In this document: positions 9,034 to 17,188 of the stretch, one piece after another
Layout: every line of letters starts with the position of its first letter
Position numbering within the stretch: the first letter of the stretch is position 1
Source of the DNA: Aliiroseovarius sediminis
Lineage (GTDB): Bacteria; Pseudomonadota; Alphaproteobacteria; Rhodobacterales; Rhodobacteraceae
Direction: 5' to 3'
Length of the DNA: 64,000 nt
Assembly (NCBI RefSeq): GCF_022678485.1
Contig: NZ_JALBYP010000026.1
Span: 1 to 64,000, forward strand
The notes under the pieces: model-generated
The model's database searches: none
What the model was told of the DNA's origin: nothing
What the model saw: only the letters and a program-made list of their open reading frames with translations
Translations under genes and position numbers: made by a program

Positions 9034-9903
9034 TCAGCGGCTTTCAAAGTAGTTCAATGGCACCGTCAGATAAGACCGGCCATTGCTCTCCGCGTCGGGA
9101 AGACGACCGCCGCGAATGTTGATCTGCAACGCCGCCAGCATCAATTTGGGAAGCGGTAAGGTTGCATCCCGGGCATCACGCAGGGCGCGGTATTCTGCCT
9201 TTGTCGGGGCGTCTTTCCAATGGATATTTGCGGCGCGGTGTTCGGCGACTGTTGCTTCGCATCGCGCCTCGCGATCTGGGGCGTAATCGTGGCCGACGAA
9301 AACCCGAGTCTCGTCCGGCAGCGCAAGGATGGCCGAGATGCTGTCATAAAGCGCGGCGGAACTGCCGCCCGGAAAATCGGCGCGCGAACTGCCGCTGTCG
9401 GGCATCATCAGCGTGTCATGCACAAAGGCCGCATCCCCCGCGACATAGGTGATCGACGCCAACGTATGCCCCGGAGAGAACATCACAGTGACGGGCACGT
9501 TGCCGACCATGAACGTGTCGCCGTCGGCAAACAGGCGGTCCCATTGGCTGCCGTCGGTCGGGAAATCGTCTGGCAGGTTATAGATGCCCTGCCACAGCTT
9601 CTGAACGTCTGTGACGTTTGCCCCGATGGCCGTTGGCGCACCCGTCTGCGCCTTCAACCATTGCGCCGCCGAAAAGTGATCAGCGTGGGGATGGGTGTCG
9701 AGGATCCATTCAAGCTTGATCCCGGTCTTGTTCACATAGTCCAACAGGCGTTCGGCATTCGCGGTCGACGTCGCGCCCGCCAACGGGTCGTAGTCAAGAA
9801 CCGGATCAACGATGGCGCCTTTCATCGTGTCGGGGTCGTGAAAGACATATTGCCAGCTTCCGGTCGGTTCGTCCCAGAGCCCTTTGACGATTGGATTTGT
9901 CAT
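9034..9903 (-). CDS. MBL-fold metallo-hydrolase (persulfide dioxygenase/Blh-like)
   Basis: This 289-residue metallo-beta-lactamase-fold protein carries the metal motif THPHADH (about residues 67-73), later His and Asp ligands (SPGHT, VHDTL) and a C-terminal VGHDY. This pattern matches the ETHE1/Blh/glyoxalase-II-like branch, some members of which are glutathione persulfide dioxygenases. The start at 9903 is fixed by GAGAAGGAGCAGG just upstream. It follows the dps gene on the same strand and may be part of a peroxide/sulfide stress unit with dps and the peroxiredoxin. Persulfide activity is inference. Confidence 0.8.
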   Translation of the reverse strand: MTNPIVKGLWDEPTGSWQYVFHDPDTMKGAIVDPVLDYDPLAGATSTANAERLLDYVNKTGIKLEWILDTHPHADHFSAAQWLKAQTGAPTAIGANVTDVQKLWQGIYNLPDDFPTDGSQWDRLFADGDTFMVGNVPVTVMFSPGHTLASITYVAGDAAFVHDTLMMPDSGSSRADFPGGSSAALYDSISAILALPDETRVFVGHDYAPDREARCEATVAEHRAANIHWKDAPTKAEYRALRDARDATLPLPKLMLAALQINIRGGRLPDAESNGRSYLTVPLNYFESR

Positions 9904-9962
9904 TTTCCTGCTCCTTCTCGGTCTTTTGTGGGGCGCCGCGCCGATGGCACGGCACGCAAAGC

Positions 9963-10406
9963 TCAGCGCAGGCTGGCCTTCATCATCCACAGCTCTTTTT
10001 CGTGCCACTCCAGACGGTCGGTTAACAGGCCCGCAGAAACTTCGTCACCTGCATCGCTGGCAGTCGCGATCGTATTGCGCAATGTTGCCGCAAGCGCTTC
10101 GTGACCTGCAACCAGTTTTGCCACCATGTCGTCGGCAGATTTCGCCAGGTCGTCTTCGGCGCTGGCCTTTGCCATGAGGCCGGCAACAGTTCCCGGAGCA
10201 TAGGCCCCCAGAATACGGATACGTTCGGCGATCTCATCCAGCGCGCCCCAGAGGTTTTGGTATTGCGCTTCAAAGACTTCGTGCAACTGGCGGAAATTCG
10301 GCCCCTCGACGTTCCAGTGGTAACCATGGGTTTGAACATACAAGCGAAAGGTTTGCCCCAGAACCGTGTTCAGCGCCTCGATATTGTCTTGGGTCGTGGT
10401 GGTCAT
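9963..10406 (-). CDS. dps: Dps-family DNA-protecting ferritin
   Basis: This is a 147-residue Dps protein. The ferroxidase region YHWNVEGPNFRQLHEVFE (about residues 29-46) and the following helix with Asp and Glu residues (ALDEIAERI) match the family, and the length is typical. Dps dodecamers oxidise and store Fe2+ using H2O2 and protect DNA in the cytoplasm. A ribosome site CAGGAGC lies before ATG 10406. It sits between an MBL hydrolase and a peroxiredoxin on the same strand, beside an OxyR-type regulator, which fits peroxide induction. Confidence 0.93.
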   Translation of the reverse strand: MTTTTQDNIEALNTVLGQTFRLYVQTHGYHWNVEGPNFRQLHEVFEAQYQNLWGALDEIAERIRILGAYAPGTVAGLMAKASAEDDLAKSADDMVAKLVAGHEALAATLRNTIATASDAGDEVSAGLLTDRLEWHEKELWMMKASLR

Positions 10407-10463
10407 GGTTTTAGCTCCTGAATTAAATGTGGGGGGCGAGCCGCAATGGCCCGCCCATTTGCG

Positions 10464-11108
10464 TCACAGCATACGGGTCGAGAAATACCAGTCGACCGTG
10501 TCGTAGCCTTCGCCCGCGCGCGCCATTGCGGCCTCGGGCGTCGCGGGTGTTGGCACAATGACCGGCTGGCCGGGTGTCCAGTTTTCCGGCATCGCGCAGG
10601 CGTTCTCGTCAGCGGTCTGCATCGCAACCAGCAGGCGGTAGATTTCATCAACCGAACGCCCCGCGTTCATCGGATAATAGACCATGGCCCGCAGCACGCC
10701 TTCGGGGTCGATCAGGAAGGTCGCGCGCACGGCTGCCGTGTCGGATGCGCCGGGCTGGATCATGCCATAGGCTTGGGCCACCGCCATGTTCAGGTCCGCG
10801 ATGATCGGGAACTTGATCTCGACGCCGAACTTCTCTTTGATGTTCAGCATCCACGCGATGTGGCTGTAGTGGCTGTCGATGGACAAGCCCAGAAGCTCGG
10901 TATTGCGCGCGGCAAACTCCTCATGTTTCTTGGCGAATGCGATGAACTCGGTGGTGCAAACCGGTGTGAAGTCGGCAGGGTGCGAAAACAGCACCAGCCA
11001 TTTGCCACGGTAATCTTCCAGCGTTTTACGGCCATGGGTCGTGGGCGCGTCAAATGCCGGTGCGGGTTCATTCAAACGGGCGACGGGTTGTTGTATTTGG
11101 TCGGTCAT
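10464..11108 (-). CDS. 1-Cys peroxiredoxin (Prx6/AhpC-TSA family)
   Basis: This 214-residue thiol peroxidase has the peroxidatic motif PADFTPVCTTEF (Cys about 51) and a long C-terminal extension typical of the Prx6 type (FPIIADLNMAVAQ, then a dimerisation tail ending DWYFSTR). One further cysteine (NACAMPENW) lies where some family members have an extra, non-conserved Cys, so 1-Cys chemistry is likely but not certain. It reduces peroxides in the cytoplasm. The gene is divergent from the oxyR-like gene and the 104-bp gap contains repeated ATAG elements, so OxyR control is probable. Confidence 0.92.
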   Translation of the reverse strand: MTDQIQQPVARLNEPAPAFDAPTTHGRKTLEDYRGKWLVLFSHPADFTPVCTTEFIAFAKKHEEFAARNTELLGLSIDSHYSHIAWMLNIKEKFGVEIKFPIIADLNMAVAQAYGMIQPGASDTAAVRATFLIDPEGVLRAMVYYPMNAGRSVDEIYRLLVAMQTADENACAMPENWTPGQPVIVPTPATPEAAMARAGEGYDTVDWYFSTRML

Positions 11109-11147
11109 TTTTGCTGTCCTTCTTTTCAGCGTCTTGATGACACAGAG

Positions 11148-11210
11148 ATAGTGGATGGACAGTTATAGGTGAAATTGAATATAAAGATCATAGTTATAGG
11201 ATTTGTCTAT
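11148..11210. promoter_or_regulatory. Candidate OxyR operator between prx and oxyR
   Basis: The divergent gap holds ATAG at 11148-11151 and a 9-bp direct repeat AGTTATAGG at 11161-11169 and 11192-11200, 31 bp (three helical turns) apart. The second copy starts ATAG-N7-CTAT (11196-11210), the half-site spacing of the known OxyR motif. The site ends two bases before the regulator's ATG and overlaps its only plausible ribosome site, which suggests autorepression. Operator function is inference. Confidence 0.55.
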
Positions 11211-11212
11211 CA

Positions 11213-12121
11213 ATGCTGACCCTTCGCCAGTTGCGCTTTCTGACCGCCGTCGCCGAGACGCTGAACTTCTCGCGTGCGGCAGAGATGTGTTTTGTCACAC
11301 AGCCAACGCTCAGCGCAGGGATAAAAGAGCTTGAAGACCGTGTGGGTGTGCAGTTGGTTGAGCGGACCCGGCGCAGCGTCATGCTCACCCCGCTTGGCAA
11401 AGACATCGCTGCGCGCGCAAGGCGTCTGCTTCTGGATGCCGCCGAGATCGAAACCCTCGCCCGGGCGCATCAGAACCCCTTGGAGGGCGATCTTAAACTC
11501 GGGTCGATCCCGACAATCGGTCCTTACCTTTTACCTCGTACCTTGCCTGCGATCCGCAAGGCCTTTCCCGATCTGCGCGTCTATTTGCGCGAAGAGATGA
11601 CCGAGAGCCTGATTGATGGGCTCAATGCCGGTCGGCTTGATCTGATCCTGATCGCGCTGCCGTTTGAAACCGGTGCATTGGATATTCTGCCGCTTTTCGA
11701 AGATGGGTATCAATTGGCCTCGCCCGCCGATTGGCCCACCCCGCAGGACGCCAAAACACTGACCCAAAGCGGGCAACTGATGCTGCTTGAAAAGGGTCAT
11801 TGCCTTCAGCGTCATGCACTGGAAGCCTATCCCGGCCGGATCGTGTCCGCGGAAGACAGCTTTGCCGCGACCAGTCTGACGACATTGATTGCGATGGTGT
11901 CCGAGGGGTTGGGCGTCACGCTTTTGCCGAACCTCGCGGTGTCCGCGGGGGTTGTTGGAAGCAGCGATGTGCGTCTGACCCCGCTTCCCGACGCCTGTCC
12001 GCGTCGTGTCGTTCTTGCATGGCGCCCCGGATCGGCACGCCAAGAGCTGTTCAAAAAACTCGGCAACCTGTTGCAGCGCGAAAGTCGGTCCAGTTCAGGA
12101 ACACCAAGGGCATCCCCTTAG
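11213..12121 (+). CDS. oxyR: LysR-family peroxide regulator (OxyR-like), resolving Cys absent
   Basis: This 302-residue LysR-type regulator has an N-terminal winged HTH (residues 1-60, with FSRAAEMCFVTQPTLSAGIKELE split over the HTH) and an effector domain typical of OxyR (GSIPTIGPYLLP, GLGVTLLP). The redox loop reads GHCLQRHALEAY. The peroxidatic Cys (E. coli Cys199 equivalent) is present, but the position of the resolving Cys208 is tyrosine. It is divergent from a peroxiredoxin with dps next to it, the usual neighbourhood for OxyR. It may sense peroxide by a single-Cys mechanism or use another cysteine, such as the one in LPDACPRR. Confidence 0.85.
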   Translation: MLTLRQLRFLTAVAETLNFSRAAEMCFVTQPTLSAGIKELEDRVGVQLVERTRRSVMLTPLGKDIAARARRLLLDAAEIETLARAHQNPLEGDLKLGSIPTIGPYLLPRTLPAIRKAFPDLRVYLREEMTESLIDGLNAGRLDLILIALPFETGALDILPLFEDGYQLASPADWPTPQDAKTLTQSGQLMLLEKGHCLQRHALEAYPGRIVSAEDSFAATSLTTLIAMVSEGLGVTLLPNLAVSAGVVGSSDVRLTPLPDACPRRVVLAWRPGSARQELFKKLGNLLQRESRSSSGTPRASP

Positions 12122-12605
12122 CAGATGCCCGCCAAGGCTTGCGCCAAGCCTCATTTGGAAAACGGCTGATGGCCGATTGCAGCAGCGCGCCATACAGATA
12201 TTCCAATCAAAACCGCGCCGTCTTGGTTATCGCGATACCCCCGCGCGCCGACTCTGCGGTCAAAGCGCAGGGCTGGCTAATGCCGTCCCACAGCACGGTA
12301 TATGCCATTATCGGCGATCTGGCGGAACCAGAACCCCGATTGGCCGACCTATGACATCCCTGCTGTTTTCTGTGTCGATAAGGGCAGCGTTTTCACATCC
12401 GAGCAGCTGCAGGAAGGCAATCAAAACAGGATGAACGGCGTTATGTGCAGCAGCGTGGCGAATTGCGCGGCTGCGATATCGACATTGACCGGTCCAACAG
12501 TTTTTCTCATGTTGTTGGACATCCGATAATGAAATGACGGGCAAGCCTTACTTCAACATTTCTTGAAGTATTGCATCACGACTCACGCGCTTCTAAGCTA
12601 AACTC
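12122..12605 (+). pseudogene. Degenerate transposase remnant (rve/Mu-type DDE) in an intergenic gap
   Basis: No intact gene is present in this 484-bp gap. Two pieces in different frames look like a Mu/TnsB-type transposase. At about 12274-12321 the frame gives WLMPSHSTVYAIIGDL, like the N-terminal HTH part. From about 12332 another frame gives NPDWPTYDIPAVFCVDKG followed by SVFTSEQL, like the integrase-core segment around the second catalytic Asp (usually DNGSDFTS). The intervening part is deleted and the rest is gone. It has no start, ends or inverted repeats, so it is only a scar of an old element. Confidence 0.5.
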
Positions 12606-13214
12606 ATGACCAGCCTGCCCCGCGAGATTGCCGCCTGCCGGATATGTGCCGACCGCTTCGCCGCAACCGCGACAGGCCACACCCCGCGCCCGGTCGTTTG
12701 GTTCCAACCCGGCGTGCGGATACGCATTATTGGTCAGGCGCCGGGGATGCGTGTGCATAAATCCGGCCTGCCCTTCGATGATCCGTCCGGCGACCGGCTG
12801 CGCGATTGGATGGGGGTGGATCGCCACAGCTTTTACGATATGTCGACGATTGCCATCACGCCAATGGGATTCTGTTTTCCCGGCTATGACGCAAAAGGCT
12901 CTGACCTACCGCCACCCAAAATTTGCGCGCAGACATGGGCGGATCGTGTGGACGCCGCCCTTGCCGATGTGCCCTTGACGCTGGTGGTGGGCGGATATGC
13001 CCAAGCGCGCCATCTGGGCCGCGGCAAAGGCGTGACCGCCACCGTTCAGGGCTGGCGCGATCATGCGCCGCGCCTCTTCCCCTTGCCACATCCGTCCTGG
13101 CGCAATACGGCATGGCTGAAGAAAAACCCGTGGTTCGAGGCCGAGCTGCTGCCGGTTCTGCGAAGCCGCGTGGCCCAGGTTCTGAGCGACCCAAACACAA
13201 AGTCCGACCAATGA
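12606..13214 (+). CDS. Uracil-DNA glycosylase family protein
   Basis: This 202-residue protein has the fold signature of the UDG superfamily. Motif 1 is IIGQAPGMRVHKSGLPFDDPSG (roughly 41-62) and motif 2 is LPHPSWRN near residue 160. The N-terminus contains a CRIC pair (CxxC at about 11-14) but no full Fe-S cysteine set is obvious. UDG-like enzymes remove uracil or other deaminated bases from DNA. This subgroup is poorly characterised and its substrate is unknown. It overlaps the next gene by four bases (ATGA), so the two are co-translated. Confidence 0.78.
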   Translation: MTSLPREIAACRICADRFAATATGHTPRPVVWFQPGVRIRIIGQAPGMRVHKSGLPFDDPSGDRLRDWMGVDRHSFYDMSTIAITPMGFCFPGYDAKGSDLPPPKICAQTWADRVDAALADVPLTLVVGGYAQARHLGRGKGVTATVQGWRDHAPRLFPLPHPSWRNTAWLKKNPWFEAELLPVLRSRVAQVLSDPNTKSDQ

Positions 13215-13999
13215 CCGACACCACCCGTCTTGATGATGCCCACGCCGCCATGCAGGCGGACCTGAATGACGACACTGCCCGGCTCAGGTTTTACGAACGA
13301 CTGGCGGATGGCGAGCTGTTCGTGCTGTTGACCGAAGAACCCGAGGGCGACGATATCACCCCGGATATTTTCACGCTCGAAGAAGCCTCGTTCATTCTGG
13401 TGTTCGACCGCGAGGATCGGCTGGCCGATTTCGTCGGCGCCCCTGCCCCCTATGCCGCCTTGCCCGGTCGGGTGATCGCGGGGATGCTGGCGGGTCAAGA
13501 TATCGGGCTGGGGGTCAATCTTGGCGTTGCGCCGTCCTCGATCCTGATCCCGGCCGAGGCCGTCGCGTGGCTGGCCGACACCCTGAAAACCGGCCCCGAA
13601 CAAATCGAGGCTCGCATCGCCGAAGTCCACCGCCCCACCGCGCCCGACGCCCTGATCACCGCGCTGGATGCCAAGCTGGCCAGCGCGCAAGGGCTTGCCA
13701 GCCACGCCTGCCTTGCGGGCGTGACCTATACCGATGGGCGAAAGGGGCATTTGCTGGGTTTCGTCGATGCAGCCCAAGGTGCCGAACGCGCGCTGGCCGG
13801 TGCCGCGAACGAGGCGCTGACCTTTTCCGGGCTTGAGGAAGGCGAGATGGACGTGGGCTTCTTTGCCGGCAGCGATCAGGTCGCAGGGAAGCTTGCCGCG
13901 CTGGGCGTGCGGTTTGACTTGCCCGCCCCGGCCGCACCTGAACCGGTGCAAAGGCAGGCACCGGGGTCAGACCCCGAAAAACCACCGATCCTGAAATAA
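13211..13999 (+). CDS. SseB-family protein
   Basis: This 262-residue acidic protein contains an N-terminal SseB-like domain (about residues 5-125; features such as FYERLADGELFVLLTEEP and VFDREDRLADFVG) and a C-terminal domain that may be the SseB C-terminal type. SseB-domain proteins are common in Rhodobacteraceae but have no defined biochemical role. The ATG overlaps the UDG stop (ATGA). There is no signal peptide, so it is probably cytoplasmic. The Pro-rich tail after residue 240 looks disordered. Confidence 0.72.
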   Translation: MTDTTRLDDAHAAMQADLNDDTARLRFYERLADGELFVLLTEEPEGDDITPDIFTLEEASFILVFDREDRLADFVGAPAPYAALPGRVIAGMLAGQDIGLGVNLGVAPSSILIPAEAVAWLADTLKTGPEQIEARIAEVHRPTAPDALITALDAKLASAQGLASHACLAGVTYTDGRKGHLLGFVDAAQGAERALAGAANEALTFSGLEEGEMDVGFFAGSDQVAGKLAALGVRFDLPAPAAPEPVQRQAPGSDPEKPPILK

Positions 14000-14027
14000 A
14001 CGTCCATCACAGCCGGTCAGCGGACAC

Positions 14028-14047
14028 AAAAAACCCGCGGATCCGGG
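14028..14047 (-). terminator. Short hairpin terminator after ubiK
   Basis: On the minus strand CCCG-GATCCG-CGGG is followed directly by six T residues, downstream of the ubiK gene. The stem is only four base pairs, so terminator strength is uncertain. Confidence 0.4.
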
Positions 14048-14080
14048 CAGATCGACGGATCAGGATGGGATTTGTGCACC

Positions 14081-14338
14081 CTATTTCTTCGTCTTTTTCG
14101 TCTCAAGCGCGTCCAGACGGGCCTTCAACGCCTCGTTTTCTTCGCGCGCTTTTTGGGCCATCGCGCGCACGGCGTCGAATTCCTCGCGGGTGACGAAGTC
14201 ACGGTCGGCCAGCCAGCGGTCCATCCAGCTTTTCATCGCGGTTTCGGCTTCGTCTTTTGCCCCCTGCGCCACGCCCATGGCGTTGGTCATCAGTTGGGAC
14301 ATATCGTCCAGTATCTTGTTGCGCGTCTGCATCGGCAT
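14081..14338 (-). CDS. ubiK: UbiK-like accessory factor (BMFP domain)
   Basis: This 85-residue helical protein matches the BMFP/UbiK family. It has an amphipathic N-terminal helix (ILDDMSQLMTNAMGVAQG) and a C-terminal coiled coil with the conserved VTREEFDAVRAMAQKAREENEALKARL pattern (split across residues 49-75) and a Lys-rich end. UbiK assists ubiquinone biosynthesis in E. coli. The family also includes membrane-fusogenic BMFP proteins. The gene is monocistronic and divergent from lgt. Confidence 0.8.
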   Translation of the reverse strand: MPMQTRNKILDDMSQLMTNAMGVAQGAKDEAETAMKSWMDRWLADRDFVTREEFDAVRAMAQKAREENEALKARLDALETKKTKK

Positions 14339-14424
14339 CTCCTCGCTTGCTGGGGCCTATATGGGGATTTCCGCGGGCATAGACAAGGTTGACTTGTCCC
14401 GCCTGTCAGGGTCAGGAAGGCGCC

Positions 14425-15333
14425 ATGTTTTTGGCGATCCCCTTTCCCGCCATCTCGCCCGAGATCTTCTCGGTCGAGATTGGCAATTTCACCCTCGCAT
14501 TGCGCTGGTATGCGCTGGGCTATCTGGTCGGCATCGCGGTTGGCTGGTGGATTATCGCGCGGGCCATTGCGAATGCGTCCCTGTGGCGCGGTGATGCGCC
14601 GATAACGCGTCCGCAGTTAGAAGATCTTGCCACATGGGCGATCCTTGGCATCGTTCTGGGCGGGCGACTGGGCTATGTGCTGTTCTATGACCCCGTGCAT
14701 TTCATCCAGAACCCGCTGGATATTCCGAAGATCTGGACGGGCGGCATGTCGTTCCACGGCGGGTTCCTTGGCATTGTCGTGGTGACGTGGCTGTTTGCCC
14801 GGAAGCACGGCATTGCGGTGGCGAAGCTCGCCGACCTTATGGCGATTGCCGCCCCCGTCGGCATCGGGCTGGTGCGCGTTGCCAATTTCATCAATGCCGA
14901 GCTTTGGGGCCGCCCGACCACCGCGCCTTGGGGCGTGATCTTTCCCGGCGAGGCGGCGCGAACCTGCCCCGGCTGGGACGCGGCCCTTGGCGCATGTGCC
15001 CGCCATCCCAGTCAACTCTACGAAGCGGTGCTTGAGGGGCTTGTCCTTGCCGCTGTGCTTCTGATCCTCGCCTTTCGCCGTGGCTGGCTGAAACGTCCGG
15101 GGATGCTGACAGGGCTGTTCTTTCTTGGCTACGGGTTGGCCCGCTTCACGGTCGAGTTCTTTCGCCAGGCCGATGACCAATTCATCACCCCCGAAAACCC
15201 ATTGGGTCATGTGATCGGGCTGGGTGACTGGGGGCTGACGATGGGTCAGACGCTGACCCTGCCGATGATCATTGTCGGGGTCCTGACCCTGATTTGGGCC
15301 GCCAGACGCACGCCAAAGGCCACCATGTCATGA
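14425..15333 (+). CDS. lgt: Prolipoprotein diacylglyceryl transferase
   Basis: This 302-residue inner-membrane enzyme transfers diacylglycerol from phosphatidylglycerol to the lipobox cysteine of prolipoproteins. The signatures MSFHGGFLGI (about 109-118) and RVANFINAELWGRPT (about 153-167), plus seven membrane segments, fit Lgt. ATG 14425 is preceded by AGGAAGG. The frame continues upstream but has no better start. The stop overlaps the midA start (ATGA), giving an lgt-midA-pgeF operon, an arrangement I recall from relatives. Confidence 0.96.
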   Translation: MFLAIPFPAISPEIFSVEIGNFTLALRWYALGYLVGIAVGWWIIARAIANASLWRGDAPITRPQLEDLATWAILGIVLGGRLGYVLFYDPVHFIQNPLDIPKIWTGGMSFHGGFLGIVVVTWLFARKHGIAVAKLADLMAIAAPVGIGLVRVANFINAELWGRPTTAPWGVIFPGEAARTCPGWDAALGACARHPSQLYEAVLEGLVLAAVLLILAFRRGWLKRPGMLTGLFFLGYGLARFTVEFFRQADDQFITPENPLGHVIGLGDWGLTMGQTLTLPMIIVGVLTLIWAARRTPKATMS

Positions 15334-16418
15334 CCCCACTTGGCGACATTCTGGCGCGACGGATTGCGGCGACTGGCCCGATATCCATCGCGGATTACAT
15401 GGCCGAATGCCTGCTGCATCCCGAACACGGCTACTACGCCACCCGCGACCCGTTGGGCGCGCAAGGGGATTTCATCACCGCGCCCGAGATCAGCCAGATG
15501 TTCGGTGAAATGCTGGGACTGGCTTTGGCACAAGCCTGGATGGACCAAGGCGCGCCGCATCCCTTCACCTTGGCCGAGCTTGGGCCGGGTCGTGGCACCT
15601 TGATGGCCGACATCCTGCGCGCAACCAAGGCCGTGCCGGGGTTTCACGCAGCGGCTGATCTGCACCTTGTCGAACGGTCCTCGGTGCTGAAAGCCGCGCA
15701 AGCCCGCACACTTGCCCCGCACGCGATCACCCATCACGACACCACCGCCACCCTGCCCGACGCTCCGCTGTTTGTGGTCGCAAACGAGTTCTTCGACGCT
15801 CTGCCCATCCGCCAGTTTCAACGCGATGGGGAAGGCTGGCGTGAACGGCAGGTGGGACTTGACGGGGACCTTCTGACGCTTGGCCTGACCGCCCCCCTGC
15901 CCGTGCAAGACCTTGCCTTCCGGCTGGACGACACGCGCGATGGAGACGTGGTCGAGCGTTGCCCCGCCGCCGCCGCCATCCTTGCCGACCTGTCATCCCG
16001 AATTGAACCCCGTGGAGGTGCCGCGCTGATCATCGACTATGGCGACTGGCGCTCGGTCGGCGACACGTTGCAGGCGGTGGCGCAGCACGACCATGTCGAC
16101 CCGCTGGCCGTCCCCGGTCAGGCCGACCTGACCGCGCATGTGGATTTCGAAGCACTGACCCACGCAAGCGCCCCGCTGACACCACACCTGCTGGCGCCCC
16201 AAGGCGTGTTTCTTGAGCGTTTGGGCATCACCCAACGCGCGCAAACGCTGGCGCAAAATCTCAGCGGTGATACGCTGGACGCCCATATCAAGGCGCACCG
16301 GCGCTTGACGCACCCGGACGAAATGGGGACGCTGTTCAAAGTGCTTGGGCTGACTCGCGCGAAAGCGCCGGACTTGCCCGGCCTCACCCGAAACCGACCC
16401 CACGCTGACGCTTCATGA
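15330..16418 (+). CDS. SAM-dependent methyltransferase, MidA/NDUFAF7 family
   Basis: This 362-residue protein belongs to the MidA (DUF185) family. The family-specific N-terminus ISIADYMAECLLHPEHGYY (about 17-35) and the class I SAM-binding loop ELGPGRGTLMADIL are present, followed by NEFFDALPI and a long C-terminal region typical of the family. The mitochondrial homologue NDUFAF7 dimethylates an arginine of complex I subunit NDUFS2. The bacterial substrate is presumed to be the corresponding NADH dehydrogenase subunit. The gene overlaps lgt and pgeF by four bases at both ends. Confidence 0.88.
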   Translation: MTPLGDILARRIAATGPISIADYMAECLLHPEHGYYATRDPLGAQGDFITAPEISQMFGEMLGLALAQAWMDQGAPHPFTLAELGPGRGTLMADILRATKAVPGFHAAADLHLVERSSVLKAAQARTLAPHAITHHDTTATLPDAPLFVVANEFFDALPIRQFQRDGEGWRERQVGLDGDLLTLGLTAPLPVQDLAFRLDDTRDGDVVERCPAAAAILADLSSRIEPRGGAALIIDYGDWRSVGDTLQAVAQHDHVDPLAVPGQADLTAHVDFEALTHASAPLTPHLLAPQGVFLERLGITQRAQTLAQNLSGDTLDAHIKAHRRLTHPDEMGTLFKVLGLTRAKAPDLPGLTRNRPHADAS

Positions 16419-17173
16419 CCTTGGAAATCATCACCTCAAACGCCCTTTTGCCGCTGAAACATGGGTTCTTTACCCGCCGGGGCGGAGCGTCTTCGGGCGT
16501 CTATCAAGGCCTTAATTGCGGTGTCGGCAGCCAGGATCAATCCGAATTGGTGTCGATCAACCGCAACCGAGTGGCGCAGGCCCTTCAGATTGATCACGAT
16601 AATCTGTGCGGGGTTCATCAGGTGCACTCCCCCGATGTCGTCACGCTGGACGGGCCGATCACCGGCGACAAACCCAAGGCCGACGCACTGGTTACGGCCA
16701 CACCCGGTCTGGCCCTGACAATCCTGACCGCCGATTGCCAGCCGGTGCTGTTTGCCGACACGGAGGCAGGCGTGATCGGCGCGGCCCATGCAGGCTGGAA
16801 AGGCACCATCGACGGCGTGCTAGAGGAAACTGTGGACGCCATGCTGGCCCTCGGCGCCAAACGCAGCTCGATTACCGCCATTATCGGCCCGACGATCAGC
16901 CAGCGTGCCTATGAGGTTGGGCCTGAATTCTTCGACGAATTCATGGGCGCGGATCCCGACTATGGCCGCTTTTTCGCAGGCGGACAGGGCGACCGGGCAA
17001 TGTTCGATCTGCCGGGCTTTGGCCTGCACCGCCTGCGTGAGGCGGGCATAGACCGGGCCGAGTGGATCGGGCATTGCACCTATTCCGACCCCGACCGGTT
17101 TTATTCCTATCGGCGCAGCTGCCATGCGAACGAAGCCGATTACGGGCGCTTGATCTCGGCCATCAGGCTTTAG
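16415..17173 (+). CDS. pgeF: Laccase-domain protein PgeF (YfiH family)
   Basis: This 252-residue Cu-oxidase_4 family protein shows HGFFTRRGGASSGVY at the N-terminus, the metal-site segments HQVHS, LTADCQPVLF and HAGWKG, and SYRR near the C-terminus. Family members have been described as polyphenol oxidases, purine nucleoside phosphorylase/adenosine deaminase-like enzymes and, in E. coli, peptidoglycan editing factor PgeF. Which activity applies here is unknown. It is the third gene of the lgt-midA-pgeF operon (ATGA overlap) and ends 15 bp from the convergent lrp-type gene. Confidence 0.88.
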   Translation: MTLEIITSNALLPLKHGFFTRRGGASSGVYQGLNCGVGSQDQSELVSINRNRVAQALQIDHDNLCGVHQVHSPDVVTLDGPITGDKPKADALVTATPGLALTILTADCQPVLFADTEAGVIGAAHAGWKGTIDGVLEETVDAMLALGAKRSSITAIIGPTISQRAYEVGPEFFDEFMGADPDYGRFFAGGQGDRAMFDLPGFGLHRLREAGIDRAEWIGHCTYSDPDRFYSYRRSCHANEADYGRLISAIRL

Positions 17174-17188
17174 CCGCGCAGACTACGG

